Positions 6,882 through 15,247 of a DNA stretch of 58,037 nt are shown piece after piece (the first letter of the stretch is position 1; each line of letters starts with the position of its first letter). This DNA is from Streptomyces sp. JJ66 (lineage in GTDB: Bacteria; Actinomycetota; Actinomycetes; Streptomycetales; Streptomycetaceae): NCBI RefSeq assembly GCF_019303495.1, contig NZ_JAEVFI010000024.1:1-58037 (forward strand), written 5' to 3'. The position numbers and the translations under genes are program-made. The notes beneath the pieces were generated by a model. The model was not told where the DNA came from. It was given only the letters and a program-made list of their open reading frames with translations, and searched no databases.

Positions 6882-9800
6882 TCAGCGGCGTTTGCGGCGG
6901 TTCTCTTCGGTGTCCTCGTCGCTGTCCCTGTGGGGGCCCAGGAGTTTGTCGGCCAAGGTGGGCAGGTCGTCCATCGGGGTTTCCTCGGCCCAGGCGGGGC
7001 GGGGGCGGGGACGGGTCTCGGCGTCCACCTGCGGCAGCTGGCGGGTGGGGGCGTCCGGCACGGGGGGCTGCGGGATCTCGCGGGTGCTGTCGTCGGGGCC
7101 GATGGTGTCCTGCGGCTCGGCGTCCTGCTGGTCCTTCTCCCCTGGCACCCGGGGCAGCGCCCGCGTCTCGTCCTTCTCCCCTGGCACCCGGGGCAGCGCC
7201 CGCGTCTCGTCCGCGTCCGGGGGCGATGCGGGGCTGGCCTGCGGGATCTGCGCCGTCTTGTCGTCGGGGCCGGAGCTGGCGGCGGCGGACTTCCGGGCCT
7301 GCTCGGCGCGCAGCAAGGCCCGCTCGGCCTGGCGCTGCTTCTCGGCGCGGCGGGCGGCCTCCTCCGCGCGCTCCCGCTCCTGCTGCTCGTAGCGCTGACG
7401 CAGGAGTTCCTGTTCCTCGGCCCGGGCATGTTCCTCGGCCGCGCGCCGGGCCGCCTCCGCCTCCTGGCGGCGGCGCTCCTCCTCCCGCTGGCTCTCCAGT
7501 TCCTCCGCGCGGCGGCGGGTCTCCTCCGCGAGCCGGGCCTCCGCCGCGCGGCGGGCGGCCTCGGCCTCCTGGCGGCGGCGCTCCTGCTCGCGGGCCTCCT
7601 CCTCGGCGCGCTGGCGGGCGAGTTCCTCCTCGCGTTCGCGCTCCAGCCGGGCCAGCTCCGCCTGGCGCTCGCGCTCCAGCCGCTCGGCCTCGGCCTTGCG
7701 GCGCTCCTCCTCGGCCCGGCGCGCGGCCTCCTCGGCCTCGCGCCGCTTGCGCTCCTCCTCCGCCTTGCGGCGGGCCTCCTCGCGCTCCTTGATCTCCTGC
7801 TCGGACAGCGGGAGCACCTGGTCCAGCCGGTGCCGCACCACGCTGGTGACGGACTCCGGCTCCTGACCGGCGTCCACCACCAGGTAGCGGGCCGGGTCGG
7901 CGGCGGCGAGCGCCAGGAATCCGGCGCGGACCCGCTGGTGGAAGTCGGCGGACTCCGACTCCAGCCGGTCCGGCGCCTCGGTGAACCGCTCGCGCGCCGT
8001 CTCCGGGGAGATGTCGAGCAGCACGGTCAGGTGCGGGACGAGACCGCCCGTCGCCCAGCGGGAGATGCGGGCGACCTCGGTCGGCGCGAGGTCGCGGCCC
8101 GCGCCCTGGTAGGCCACGGAGGAGTCGATGTAGCGGTCGGTGATGACGACGGCGCCGCGCTCCAGCGCGGGACGGACGACGTTCTCCACGTGCTCGGCCC
8201 GGTCGGCGGCGTACAGCAGTGCCTCCGCGCGGTGCGAAAGCCCGGCAGAGGAGACGTCGAGCACGATCGAGCGCAGCCGCTTGCCCAGCGGCGTGGCGCC
8301 CGGCTCTCGGGTGACGACGACCTCGTGGCCCTTGCCGCGTATCCACTCCGCGAGCGCCTCGGCCTGGGTGGACTTCCCCGCGCCGTCGCCGCCCTCCAGG
8401 GCGATGAAGAACCCAGTGGCGGACGGGGCCTGCGCCGGGTCACCGCCGCGGAAGGCGTCGAGCAGGTCGCGGCGCAGCGGCACGCCACGGCGGTCGTCGG
8501 CCTTGGTGAGCACCAGCGCGGCGACGGGCAGCAGCAGCGCGCCCAGCAGCATCAGGACGAACGCGGCGCCACCGTGCGCGAAGACGAACGTGCCGCTTTC
8601 CACCCGCTGGTCGCCGATCAGCGCGGCCAGCACCGGCGCGAGGACGGCGGCCAGCGCGACGCTGAGGCGGACGACGGCGCCCAGGTGCTCGGTCATCCGG
8701 GGACGGCGCGCGTCCTCCGTCTCCTGGTCCAGCAGCGTGTGCGCGGTGCGGGCGGCGACACCGGCGCTGACACCGGCGAGCAGGGCTGCGGCCAGCGCGG
8801 TCGCGGTGTCCGCGATCAGGCCGGTGAGCAGCAGGAACACGCCGGTCGTAGTCAGCGCGAGGGCCAGGAGACGGCGCGGGGTCAGGCCCGGCAGGCCGCG
8901 TGCCGCCAGCCGGGTGCCCGCCGCGGTGCCACCGAGCAGGCCGAGGACGAGCAGGGCGTACGTCACCGGGCCGCCGCCGAGGTCGAAGGCGTGCAGCACC
9001 GCGAGCGCCACGGACGCCGCGACCGTACCCGCGACGGCCGCGGCCGACACCACCAGCAGCGGCACCGTGCCGGTGCGTCCGGTGTCCGGGCCTTCGGCGG
9101 TGCGGGGACGACGCAGGCCCTCCAGCGGCGAGCGCGGACGCGGCGTCTGACCGCCGGGAAGGTGCAGGAAGACCAGGAGCGAGACCGACGCCGCGAACAG
9201 GCCGGCGGCGACGTAGGAGGCGAGCGCGGCCTGGTGCTCGCCGAACCAGGTGATGCCCGTGCCGAGCAGGTTGCTCAGCAGCGAGACGACCAGCAGCACG
9301 GCCGCGGCGGCCGGAAAGGCGAGGAAGCTGCCGCGCACCCACAGGCGGCGCAGCGCCTCGTGCTGGTCCGGCAGCGGACGCACGGCCGCGCCCTCCGGCG
9401 GCGGGGCAGGCAGCAGCGCGGGCGCGGCGCTGTCCTTGGCCACGGCCCACAGGCGTTCCGCGACGCCGGTCAGGAACACCGTGATCAGCAAAAACGCGTA
9501 CGCGCTGGCTGGTGTCCAGGTGATCCACAGCGGCGCCACGATGAGCAGCGCGGCGCGCACCCCGTCGGCGCCGATCATCGTCCAGCGGCGGTCCAGCGCG
9601 CTGCCCGGCGCGAGCAGGGACGACACCGGGCCGAGCAGCACCGCGCCAAAGAGCAGGGTGGCGAGCAGACGGGTGGCGAACACGGCGGCGACGGCGAGGG
9701 CGACGCCGCTGTAGCCGACGCCGAACACGGGGTCGCCCCCGGCGCTGGCGACGCCGACGACCGTCTGCATCGCCAGCAGCGTCAGCACCAGCAGGGCCAG

Positions 9801-9950
9801 GGCATCACCGATGCCGCTGACGTAGTGGGCGCTCCACAGGCGGCGCAGCGGGGCGTAGCGGACCAAGGCCCGCACGGCGCGCTCGCGGGAGTCCGCGGCC
9901 AGGGCTTCGGAAGCCGGGTTGGCGGCCGTTGGCTGCTCTGCTCGCGTCAT
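6882..9950 (-). CDS. tmk: MFS-like membrane domain fused to thymidylate kinase, with a long charged tail
   Basis: 1022 residues starting at MTRAEQPTA (ATG 9950). Residues about 35-490 form a major-facilitator-like bundle of some 10-12 hydrophobic helices. Residues about 510-720 are a complete dTMP kinase: P-loop EGGDGAGKST (near 515), EPGATPLG, the DR(Y/H) segment ITDRYIDSS, and a LID region. It makes dTDP for DNA synthesis. Residues about 720-890 are a highly charged Arg/Glu/Ala coiled coil, followed by a Pro/Asp-rich tail with a 13-residue exact repeat. Ordinary Tmk has about 210 residues; this very large fusion is known in Streptomyces, so it is not an assembly artefact. It lies between topA and holB. 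Confidence 0.92.
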   Translation of the reverse strand: MTRAEQPTAANPASEALAADSRERAVRALVRYAPLRRLWSAHYVSGIGDALALLVLTLLAMQTVVGVASAGGDPVFGVGYSGVALAVAAVFATRLLATLLFGAVLLGPVSSLLAPGSALDRRWTMIGADGVRAALLIVAPLWITWTPASAYAFLLITVFLTGVAERLWAVAKDSAAPALLPAPPPEGAAVRPLPDQHEALRRLWVRGSFLAFPAAAAVLLVVSLLSNLLGTGITWFGEHQAALASYVAAGLFAASVSLLVFLHLPGGQTPRPRSPLEGLRRPRTAEGPDTGRTGTVPLLVVSAAAVAGTVAASVALAVLHAFDLGGGPVTYALLVLGLLGGTAAGTRLAARGLPGLTPRRLLALALTTTGVFLLLTGLIADTATALAAALLAGVSAGVAARTAHTLLDQETEDARRPRMTEHLGAVVRLSVALAAVLAPVLAALIGDQRVESGTFVFAHGGAAFVLMLLGALLLPVAALVLTKADDRRGVPLRRDLLDAFRGGDPAQAPSATGFFIALEGGDGAGKSTQAEALAEWIRGKGHEVVVTREPGATPLGKRLRSIVLDVSSAGLSHRAEALLYAADRAEHVENVVRPALERGAVVITDRYIDSSVAYQGAGRDLAPTEVARISRWATGGLVPHLTVLLDISPETARERFTEAPDRLESESADFHQRVRAGFLALAAADPARYLVVDAGQEPESVTSVVRHRLDQVLPLSEQEIKEREEARRKAEEERKRREAEEAARRAEEERRKAEAERLERERQAELARLEREREEELARQRAEEEAREQERRRQEAEAARRAAEARLAEETRRRAEELESQREEERRRQEAEAARRAAEEHARAEEQELLRQRYEQQERERAEEAARRAEKQRQAERALLRAEQARKSAAASSGPDDKTAQIPQASPASPPDADETRALPRVPGEKDETRALPRVPGEKDQQDAEPQDTIGPDDSTREIPQPPVPDAPTRQLPQVDAETRPRPRPAWAEETPMDDLPTLADKLLGPHRDSDEDTEENRRKRR
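7132..7209. repeat. Perfect 39-bp tandem duplication inside tmk
   Basis: Bases 7132-7170 are repeated exactly at 7171-7209. The unit is 39 bp and in frame, giving two copies of a 13-residue unit around RVPGEKDETRALP in the disordered C-terminal tail of the kinase fusion. Zero divergence suggests a recent slippage event or ongoing copy-number change. Confidence 0.9.
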
Positions 9951-10058
9951 ACGGGCAGCGTATCGAGTGCGGCCGACAGGATGGTGCTGGACCCGAACGT
10001 ATGGCCTACGCACCGGGCTGGCCGACCAGAGATGTCCCGCCCCCGGCCCCGCCCCACA

Positions 10059-10090
10059 CCCGCGTCCCATGCCGGGGCACCGGACGCGGG
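10059..10090. terminator. Hairpin downstream of topA
   Basis: CCCGCGTCC (10059-10067) pairs with GGACGCGGG (10082-10090) across a 14-base loop. It starts 17 bases after the topA stop on the minus strand, in the gap before the tmk start. There is no clear T-run, as is common in this group. Confidence 0.45.
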
Positions 10091-10107
10091 GTGGCGTGGG
10101 CGGTGGG

Positions 10108-12924
10108 TTACTCCGTGGAGGCGGTGGTCTTCTTCGCGGTGGTCTTCTTCCCGGTCGCCTTTTTGGCCGCCGTCTTCTTGGCGGTCGTCTTCTTGGCCGC
10201 CGTCTTCTTCGCCGCCGTCTTCTTAGCGGCCGTCTTCTTCGCGGCCGTCTTCTTCGCCGGGCCCTTCGCGCGCTTCTCCGCGAGGAGTTCGTAGGCGCGC
10301 TCCGGGGTGATCGTCTCGACGTCGTCGTCGCGGCGGAGGGTGGCGTTCGTCTCGCCGTCGGTGACGTAGGGGCCGAAGCGGCCGTCCTTGACGACGACGG
10401 GGCGGTCGTTGGACGGGTCGGTGCCCAGCTCCTTCAGCGGCGGCTTGGCGGCGGCGCGGCCGCGCTGCTTGGGCTGGGCGTAGAGGGCGAGGGCCTGTTC
10501 GAGGGTGACGGTGAACAGCTGGTCCTCGGTTTCGAGGGAGCGGGAGTCCGTGCCCTTCTTCAGGTACGGCCCGTAGCGGCCGTTCTGCGCGGTGATCTCG
10601 GTACCGGACTCGGGGTCCACGCCGACCACGCGCGGCAGGGACAGCAGGCGCAGGGCGTCGTCCAGGGTGACGGTGTCCAGGGACATCGTCTTGAACAGGG
10701 ACGCCGTGCGGGGCTTGACGGCGTTCTTGCCGGTCTTCGGCGTGCCCTCGGGCAGCACCTCGGTGACGTAGGGGCCGTAGCGGCCGGACTTGGCGACGAT
10801 CGGGTGGCCGCTCACCGGGTCGGTGCCCAGTTCACGCTCGCCGCTGGGCTTGGCGAACAGCTCCTCGGCCAGCTCGACGGTCAGCTCGTCGGGCGGCAGG
10901 TCGTCGGGGACGTCGGCGCGCTGGCCGGTTTCACCCTCCGGGCCGGGCTTCTCGACGTACGGGCCGAAGCGGCCGACGCGCAGCACGATGCCCTCGCCGA
11001 CCGGGAAGGACGACACACCCTTGGCGTCGATGGCGCCGAGGTCGGAGACCAGCTCCTTCAGGCCGCCCAGGTGGTCGCCGTCGCCGTTGCCCGCGTCGGC
11101 GGCCGCGGCGCCTTCGACGCCGCCCTCGCCGAAGTAGAACCGGCGCAGCCACGGCACGGACTCGGCGTCGCCGCGCGCGATGCGGTCGAGGTCGTCCTCC
11201 ATCTGCGCGGTGAAGTCGTAGTCCACGAGCCGGCCGAAGTGCTTCTCCAGCAGGCCCACGACGGCGAAGGAGAGGAAGGACGGGACGAGGGCCGTGCCCT
11301 TCTTGAACACGTACCGCCGGTCGAGGATGGTGCTGATGATCGACGCGTACGTCGAGGGGCGGCCGATCTCGCGCTCCTCCAGCTCCTTGACCAGCGTGGC
11401 CTCGGTGTAGCGGGCGGGCGGCTTGGTGGCGTGGCCGTCGGGGGTGAGCTCGTCGGCGGTGAGCGCGTCGCCCTCGCTGACCTGGGGCAGGCGGCGCTCG
11501 CGGTCGTCCAGTTCGGCGTTCGGGTCGTCGGCGCCCTCGACGTAGGCCTTGAGGAAGCCGTGGAAGGTGATGATCTTGCCGGTCGCGGAGAACTCGGCGT
11601 CGCGGCCGTCGGCGGAACGCCCGGCGACCTTGACGGTGACGGACTGCCCGACGGCGTCCTTCATCTGCGAGGCGACGGTGCGCTTCCAGATCAGCTCGTA
11701 GAGCTTGAACTGCTCGCCGGTCAGACCGGTCTCGGCCGGGGTGCGGAAACGATCACCCGAAGGGCGGATCGCCTCGTGCGCCTCCTGCGCGTTCTTCACC
11801 TTTCCGGCGTACGAGCGGGGCTTGTCCGGCAGGTAGTCAGCGCCGTACAGCTGCGTGACCTGGGCGCGGGCGGCATTGATCGCGGTGTCGGACAGGGTGG
11901 TGCTGTCCGTGCGCATATAGGTGATGAAGCCGTTCTCGTACAGGCGCTGGGCGACCTGCATCGTCGACTTGGCGCCCATGCCGAGCTTGCGCGACGCCTC
12001 CTGCTGGAGCGTCGTCGTGCGGAAGGGGGCGTACGGGGAGCGGCGGTAAGGCTTGGACTCGACGGAGCGCACGGCGAACCGCGTGTCCGCCAGCGCCTCA
12101 GCCAGCGCGCGGGCACCTGCCTCGTCCAGGTGCAGCACCTGGTCGGCGCGCTTGAGCTGCCCGTCGGCGCCGAAGTCGCGGCCCTGGGCGACGCGGCGGC
12201 CGTCCACGGCGGACAGCCGCGCGGTGAGCTGGTCCGGGTCGGACGCGTCGCCCTGTCGGCCGGTGCCGAAAACGCCGGTCAGGTCCCAGTACTCGGCGGT
12301 GCGGAACGCCATACGCTCGCGCTCGCGCTCCACGACCAGGCGGGTGGCCACCGACTGCACCCGGCCCGCCGACAGCCGCGGCATGACCTTCTTCCACAGC
12401 ACCGGGGAGACCTCGTAGCCGTACAGGCGGTCCAGGATGCGGCGGGTCTCCTGGGCATCGACGAGCTTCTGGTCCAGGTCGCGGGTGTTGTTGACGGCGT
12501 CGCGGATGGCGTCCTTGGTGATCTCGTTGAAGACCATCCGGCGCACCGGCACCTTGGGCTTGAGCACTTCCCTCAGGTGCCAGGCGATGGCCTCGCCCTC
12601 GCGGTCCTCATCGGTGGCGAGGTAGAGCTCGTCGGACTCCGCGAGCAGCTGCTTGAGCTTCTTGACCTGGTCCTTCTTGTCGCTGTTGACCACGTACAGC
12701 GGCTCGAAGTCGTGGTCCACGTTCACGCCGAGCCGGGCCCAGGACTCGCCCTTGTACTTGGCGGGCACCTCAGCGGCGCCGTTCGGCAGGTCGCGGATGT
12801 GCCCGACGCTCGCCTCGACCACGTAGCCAGGGCCGAGGTAGCCCTTGATCGTCTTCGCCTTCGCGGGCGACTCGACGATGACGAGGCGGCGCCCGCCGGT
12901 TGCGGTATCGCTGGTCGGGGACAA
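10108..12924 (-). CDS. topA: DNA topoisomerase I (type IA)
   Basis: 938 residues. The most likely start is a TTG at 12924 (product begins MSPTSDTATGG, then the Toprim strand RLVIVESPAKAKTI); the frame upstream is open but not conserved-looking. Toprim acidic motif ATDEDREGEAIAWH and catalytic Tyr336 in FITYMRTDSTTLS are present. There are no four-Cys zinc ribbons. The C-terminal half instead has repeated GRYGPYV/GRFGPYV modules, typical of actinobacterial TopA. The last 50 residues are a Lys/Ala/Thr repeat (about eight KKTAA-like units) that in Streptomyces TopA supports processive DNA binding. It relaxes negative supercoils. A TTGACA lies at 13096-13101 on the minus strand, about 170 bases upstream, but its best partner TACGGT is only 13 bases away. 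Confidence 0.96.
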   Translation of the reverse strand: MSPTSDTATGGRRLVIVESPAKAKTIKGYLGPGYVVEASVGHIRDLPNGAAEVPAKYKGESWARLGVNVDHDFEPLYVVNSDKKDQVKKLKQLLAESDELYLATDEDREGEAIAWHLREVLKPKVPVRRMVFNEITKDAIRDAVNNTRDLDQKLVDAQETRRILDRLYGYEVSPVLWKKVMPRLSAGRVQSVATRLVVERERERMAFRTAEYWDLTGVFGTGRQGDASDPDQLTARLSAVDGRRVAQGRDFGADGQLKRADQVLHLDEAGARALAEALADTRFAVRSVESKPYRRSPYAPFRTTTLQQEASRKLGMGAKSTMQVAQRLYENGFITYMRTDSTTLSDTAINAARAQVTQLYGADYLPDKPRSYAGKVKNAQEAHEAIRPSGDRFRTPAETGLTGEQFKLYELIWKRTVASQMKDAVGQSVTVKVAGRSADGRDAEFSATGKIITFHGFLKAYVEGADDPNAELDDRERRLPQVSEGDALTADELTPDGHATKPPARYTEATLVKELEEREIGRPSTYASIISTILDRRYVFKKGTALVPSFLSFAVVGLLEKHFGRLVDYDFTAQMEDDLDRIARGDAESVPWLRRFYFGEGGVEGAAAADAGNGDGDHLGGLKELVSDLGAIDAKGVSSFPVGEGIVLRVGRFGPYVEKPGPEGETGQRADVPDDLPPDELTVELAEELFAKPSGERELGTDPVSGHPIVAKSGRYGPYVTEVLPEGTPKTGKNAVKPRTASLFKTMSLDTVTLDDALRLLSLPRVVGVDPESGTEITAQNGRYGPYLKKGTDSRSLETEDQLFTVTLEQALALYAQPKQRGRAAAKPPLKELGTDPSNDRPVVVKDGRFGPYVTDGETNATLRRDDDVETITPERAYELLAEKRAKGPAKKTAAKKTAAKKTAAKKTAAKKTTAKKTAAKKATGKKTTAKKTTASTE

Positions 12925-13468
12925 CTTCTGCTCTTCTCTCCGGTCGGTGGTCAGCGGTGCCCGAGGTCGGTCGTGTGCGGTGGTGCACGCCCGGTACGCG
13001 AGGCACCGGCATCCCGGCCCGCCCCGTGCCCGACGCGCGTACCGTCTGCGCACCGCGCCGGTGGGGCCGGAGTGTGACCGTACCTCCCGCTCTTCTGTCA
13101 AACGGGAAAAGTCAGCAACGCCACTCGAACGGTAACCCGACTTATCGCCTTGCCGCCCTCCGGCAAGGCGGCAGCCGGCCAGCCCGGCCACAGCGCTCCT
13201 GCTCCACCACCGAGGGTACCGAGGCGGCCCGGCAGCCGGCCGGGCGTGCGGCCGGTACCGTGCGACCGCTACCGGCCGCACGCCTGGGGACGGACGCCTC
13301 GACCCCGACGCGAGGGCCGCCAGGGGCACGAACGCCGACGGCCAGCCCCGCCCCACGCGCCCGGGTGCTGCCCCACGCCGCACCCGACGGCCGCCATGGC
13401 CGTCGTCTCCGCCACCTGGCACTATGACCGGCAGCCGAACGCATCACACACGACAACGGGGGGCTCGC
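12925..13468. other. Divergent intergenic region between topA and the first TM2 gene
   Basis: 544 bases with no convincing gene. It holds a minus-strand TTGACA (13096-13101) with TACGGT 13 bases downstream (13077-13082), a possible but badly spaced topA promoter. Odd -10/-35 spacing is a recognised feature of supercoiling-sensitive promoters. A 9-bp hairpin, GCCTTGCCG (13147-13155) with CGGCAAGGC (13161-13169), sits further out. Promoters for the rightward TM2 gene must also be here, but I see no clear consensus. Confidence 0.45.
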
Positions 13469-13921
13469 ATGGCAGACCCGAATCAGAATCCCTACAGCAA
13501 GGAGCCGGGGGACAACCCCTACGGGCAAGCGCAGCCGCCGGGTGGGCCGGGGCCTTCCGGTCCGCCGGGGTACCCGCAGCAGCCAGGCCCGGGCCACGCA
13601 TCCGGACCCGGCTACCCGCAGGCACCGCCTCCGCCCGCTTACGCCGTTCCCCCGGGGCAGTACACCGGGGACCCGAACGCGCCGTACGGCTACGACCCCT
13701 ACGGCCGTCCGTACTCGGAGAAGTCCAAGGTCGTCGCCGGTGTGCTCCAGATCCTCATCGGCACCCTGGGCATCGGACGCTTCTACACCGGCCACATCGG
13801 CATCGGGATCGCGCAGCTCTTCACCTGCGGAGGCATGGGCATCTGGGCCCTGATCGACGGAATCCTCTTCCTCACGCAGAACGACGCGACCGACGCCCAG
13901 GGCCGCCCCCTGCGCGGCTGA
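13469..13921 (+). CDS. TM2-domain membrane protein with a Pro/Gly/Tyr-rich N-terminus
   Basis: 150 residues from ATG 13469 (MADPNQNPYSK). The first 70 residues are rich in Pro, Gly, Gln and Tyr and probably disordered and cytoplasmic. They are followed by a TM2 domain: YSEKSKVVAGVLQILIG, GRFYTGH, then the second hydrophobic helix through GGMGIWALIDGILF. TM2 proteins are small two-helix membrane proteins of unsettled function. The next gene follows after only two bases, so the two are probably translated together. A close paralogue of the TM2 part lies at 14548. Confidence 0.85.
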   Translation: MADPNQNPYSKEPGDNPYGQAQPPGGPGPSGPPGYPQQPGPGHASGPGYPQAPPPPAYAVPPGQYTGDPNAPYGYDPYGRPYSEKSKVVAGVLQILIGTLGIGRFYTGHIGIGIAQLFTCGGMGIWALIDGILFLTQNDATDAQGRPLRG

Positions 13922-13923
13922 AG

Positions 13924-14337
13924 GTGACGACGCTGAGGACCGCCCCGCGCCCGCCCCGGCTGCACCCGGCTGTGCCGCCCCTGGCCGCCCTCGCCGCCGC
14001 CGGGGCGGGCGCGGCGTACCTCTACGGCACCGATCCGCACCAGCCGGGCCAGCTGCTGCCGCGGTGTCCGGTCAACTGGCTCACCGGGCTCGACTGCCCG
14101 TCCTGCGGCGGCACCCGCATGGCGTACGACCTGCTGCACGGTGACGTGGCCGCCGCCTTCGCCGACAACGCGCTGCTGCTCACGCTCGGCCTGCCAGCCG
14201 CCGCGTACCTGGGCGGACGCTGGCTCCTGGCCGGGCTGCGCGGGCGGCGCTACCGGCCCGCGCTGAGCCCCCGTGCCGTCCTCGCCGTCGTCGGCGTCGC
14301 CGCTGGGTGGATGGTGGCGCGGAACCTGCTGGGCTGA
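13924..14337 (+). CDS. DUF2752 family membrane protein
   Basis: 137 residues from GTG 13924, two bases after the TM2 stop. Three hydrophobic helices are visible (near residues 15-32, 75-92 and 115-132). The family signature is CPVNWLTGLDCPSCGGTRM, with the conserved CPSCGGTR, followed by LLHGDVAAAFADNALLL. DUF2752 proteins are small actinobacterial/bacteroidete membrane proteins without an assigned activity. They often stand next to TM2 genes, as here, which suggests a shared role in the membrane. Confidence 0.85.
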   Translation: MTTLRTAPRPPRLHPAVPPLAALAAAGAGAAYLYGTDPHQPGQLLPRCPVNWLTGLDCPSCGGTRMAYDLLHGDVAAAFADNALLLTLGLPAAAYLGGRWLLAGLRGRRYRPALSPRAVLAVVGVAAGWMVARNLLG

Positions 14338-14547
14338 GCCGCTGCGCGGCCTGCCGTGACCGCCATGGCCCGGCTCGCTCCTTGACATGATCACGGTTGC
14401 ATCACGGATGGGCGGCGACCACAACCCCCGCGCGGTGTCCGGAGTCGTGACATGCGCCGCCTCCCCTCTGTCAGTCCCCGGGGAGCGCGGTGGACGCCTC
14501 TCAAGGGCGCTTCCCGCTCAACTGTGCATTGCTATGAGGAGCACGTC

Positions 14548-14796
14548 ATGACCCACCCCGGCGCTGTCGCCCCCAACGGCCAGCCCTACTCCGACAAGTC
14601 CAAGGTCACCGCTGGCATCCTGCAGATCCTGCTCGGTGGCCTCGGCGTCGGCCGTTTCTACACCGGCCACACCGGCATGGCCATCGCCCAGCTGCTCACC
14701 TGCGGAGGCGCGGGCATCTGGGCCCTGATCGACGGAATCCTGTTCCTCACCAGCAACGACCGCACCGACGCCCAGGGCCGCATACTCCAGGGCTGA
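14548..14796 (+). CDS. TM2-domain membrane protein (short paralogue)
   Basis: 82 residues from ATG 14548, with GAGGA at 14536-14540. It is almost only the TM2 domain: YSDKSKVTAGILQILLG, GRFYTGH, GGAGIWALIDGILF and the tail TDAQGR. It is highly similar to the C-terminal half of the protein at 13469, so the two are duplicates flanking the DUF2752 gene. The long Pro/Gly N-terminus is missing. A perfect TTGACA lies at 14382-14387 in the upstream gap. A strong terminator follows. Confidence 0.85.
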   Translation: MTHPGAVAPNGQPYSDKSKVTAGILQILLGGLGVGRFYTGHTGMAIAQLLTCGGAGIWALIDGILFLTSNDRTDAQGRILQG

Positions 14797-14805
14797 TCCA
14801 GGTTG

Positions 14806-14854
14806 ACGGCCGGTGCCCCGGCTCGCCCCTCGCGGGTCCCGGGGTACCGGCCGT
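14806..14854 (+). terminator. Terminator after the second TM2 gene
   Basis: ACGGCCGGTGCCCCGG (14806-14821) pairs with CCGGGGTACCGGCCGT (14839-14854): a 16-bp stem with a single G-T pair and a 17-base loop, starting 10 bases after the stop codon. It probably also stops the oppositely oriented gene at 14936. Confidence 0.75.
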
Positions 14855-14935
14855 TCGCGTGCCAGGGGTCTGCCCGCGCGCACACCACGCACCGCAAGCC
14901 GGGCGGCACCGGCCCGGGGGCGGGGCGACCACGGG

Positions 14936-15142
14936 TCAGAGGCCGGACAGGAGCCAGAGGCCGGCGGCGGACAGGGTCAGGCCCCAGCCGGCGGCGACGG
15001 CGGCGGCCCTGGTGCGGGTGACCGTCGTCGTGCCCACGGCGACCGGGCGGCCCTGCCGCACGCGCCGGGTCGTCCACAGCAACAGAGCCGCGCCGAACAG
15101 CGCGCAGACGCCTCCGGCGAAAGCCGCGGGTGCACTCTCCAT
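14936..15142 (-). CDS. Small two-helix membrane protein, unknown function
   Basis: 68 residues from ATG 15142. Two hydrophobic helices (about residues 8-25 and 46-66) are separated by a basic loop, TTRRVRQGRP. I do not recognise a family. The codon use is strongly G/C at third positions, as in real genes here, and the frame ends just before the shared terminator. It lies downstream of the methyltransferase on the same strand with a 105-base gap. Confidence 0.6.
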   Translation of the reverse strand: MESAPAAFAGGVCALFGAALLLWTTRRVRQGRPVAVGTTTVTRTRAAAVAAGWGLTLSAAGLWLLSGL

Positions 15143-15247
15143 GCGGCGAGCGTGACAGGCGTGGGCGGCGACGGCTCGAACACCGGGTGAACAGCGGGCG
15201 GAAGATCCCTCCAGCGGACGGCTGCAAGCGGACGCCCGCGACCGGCT

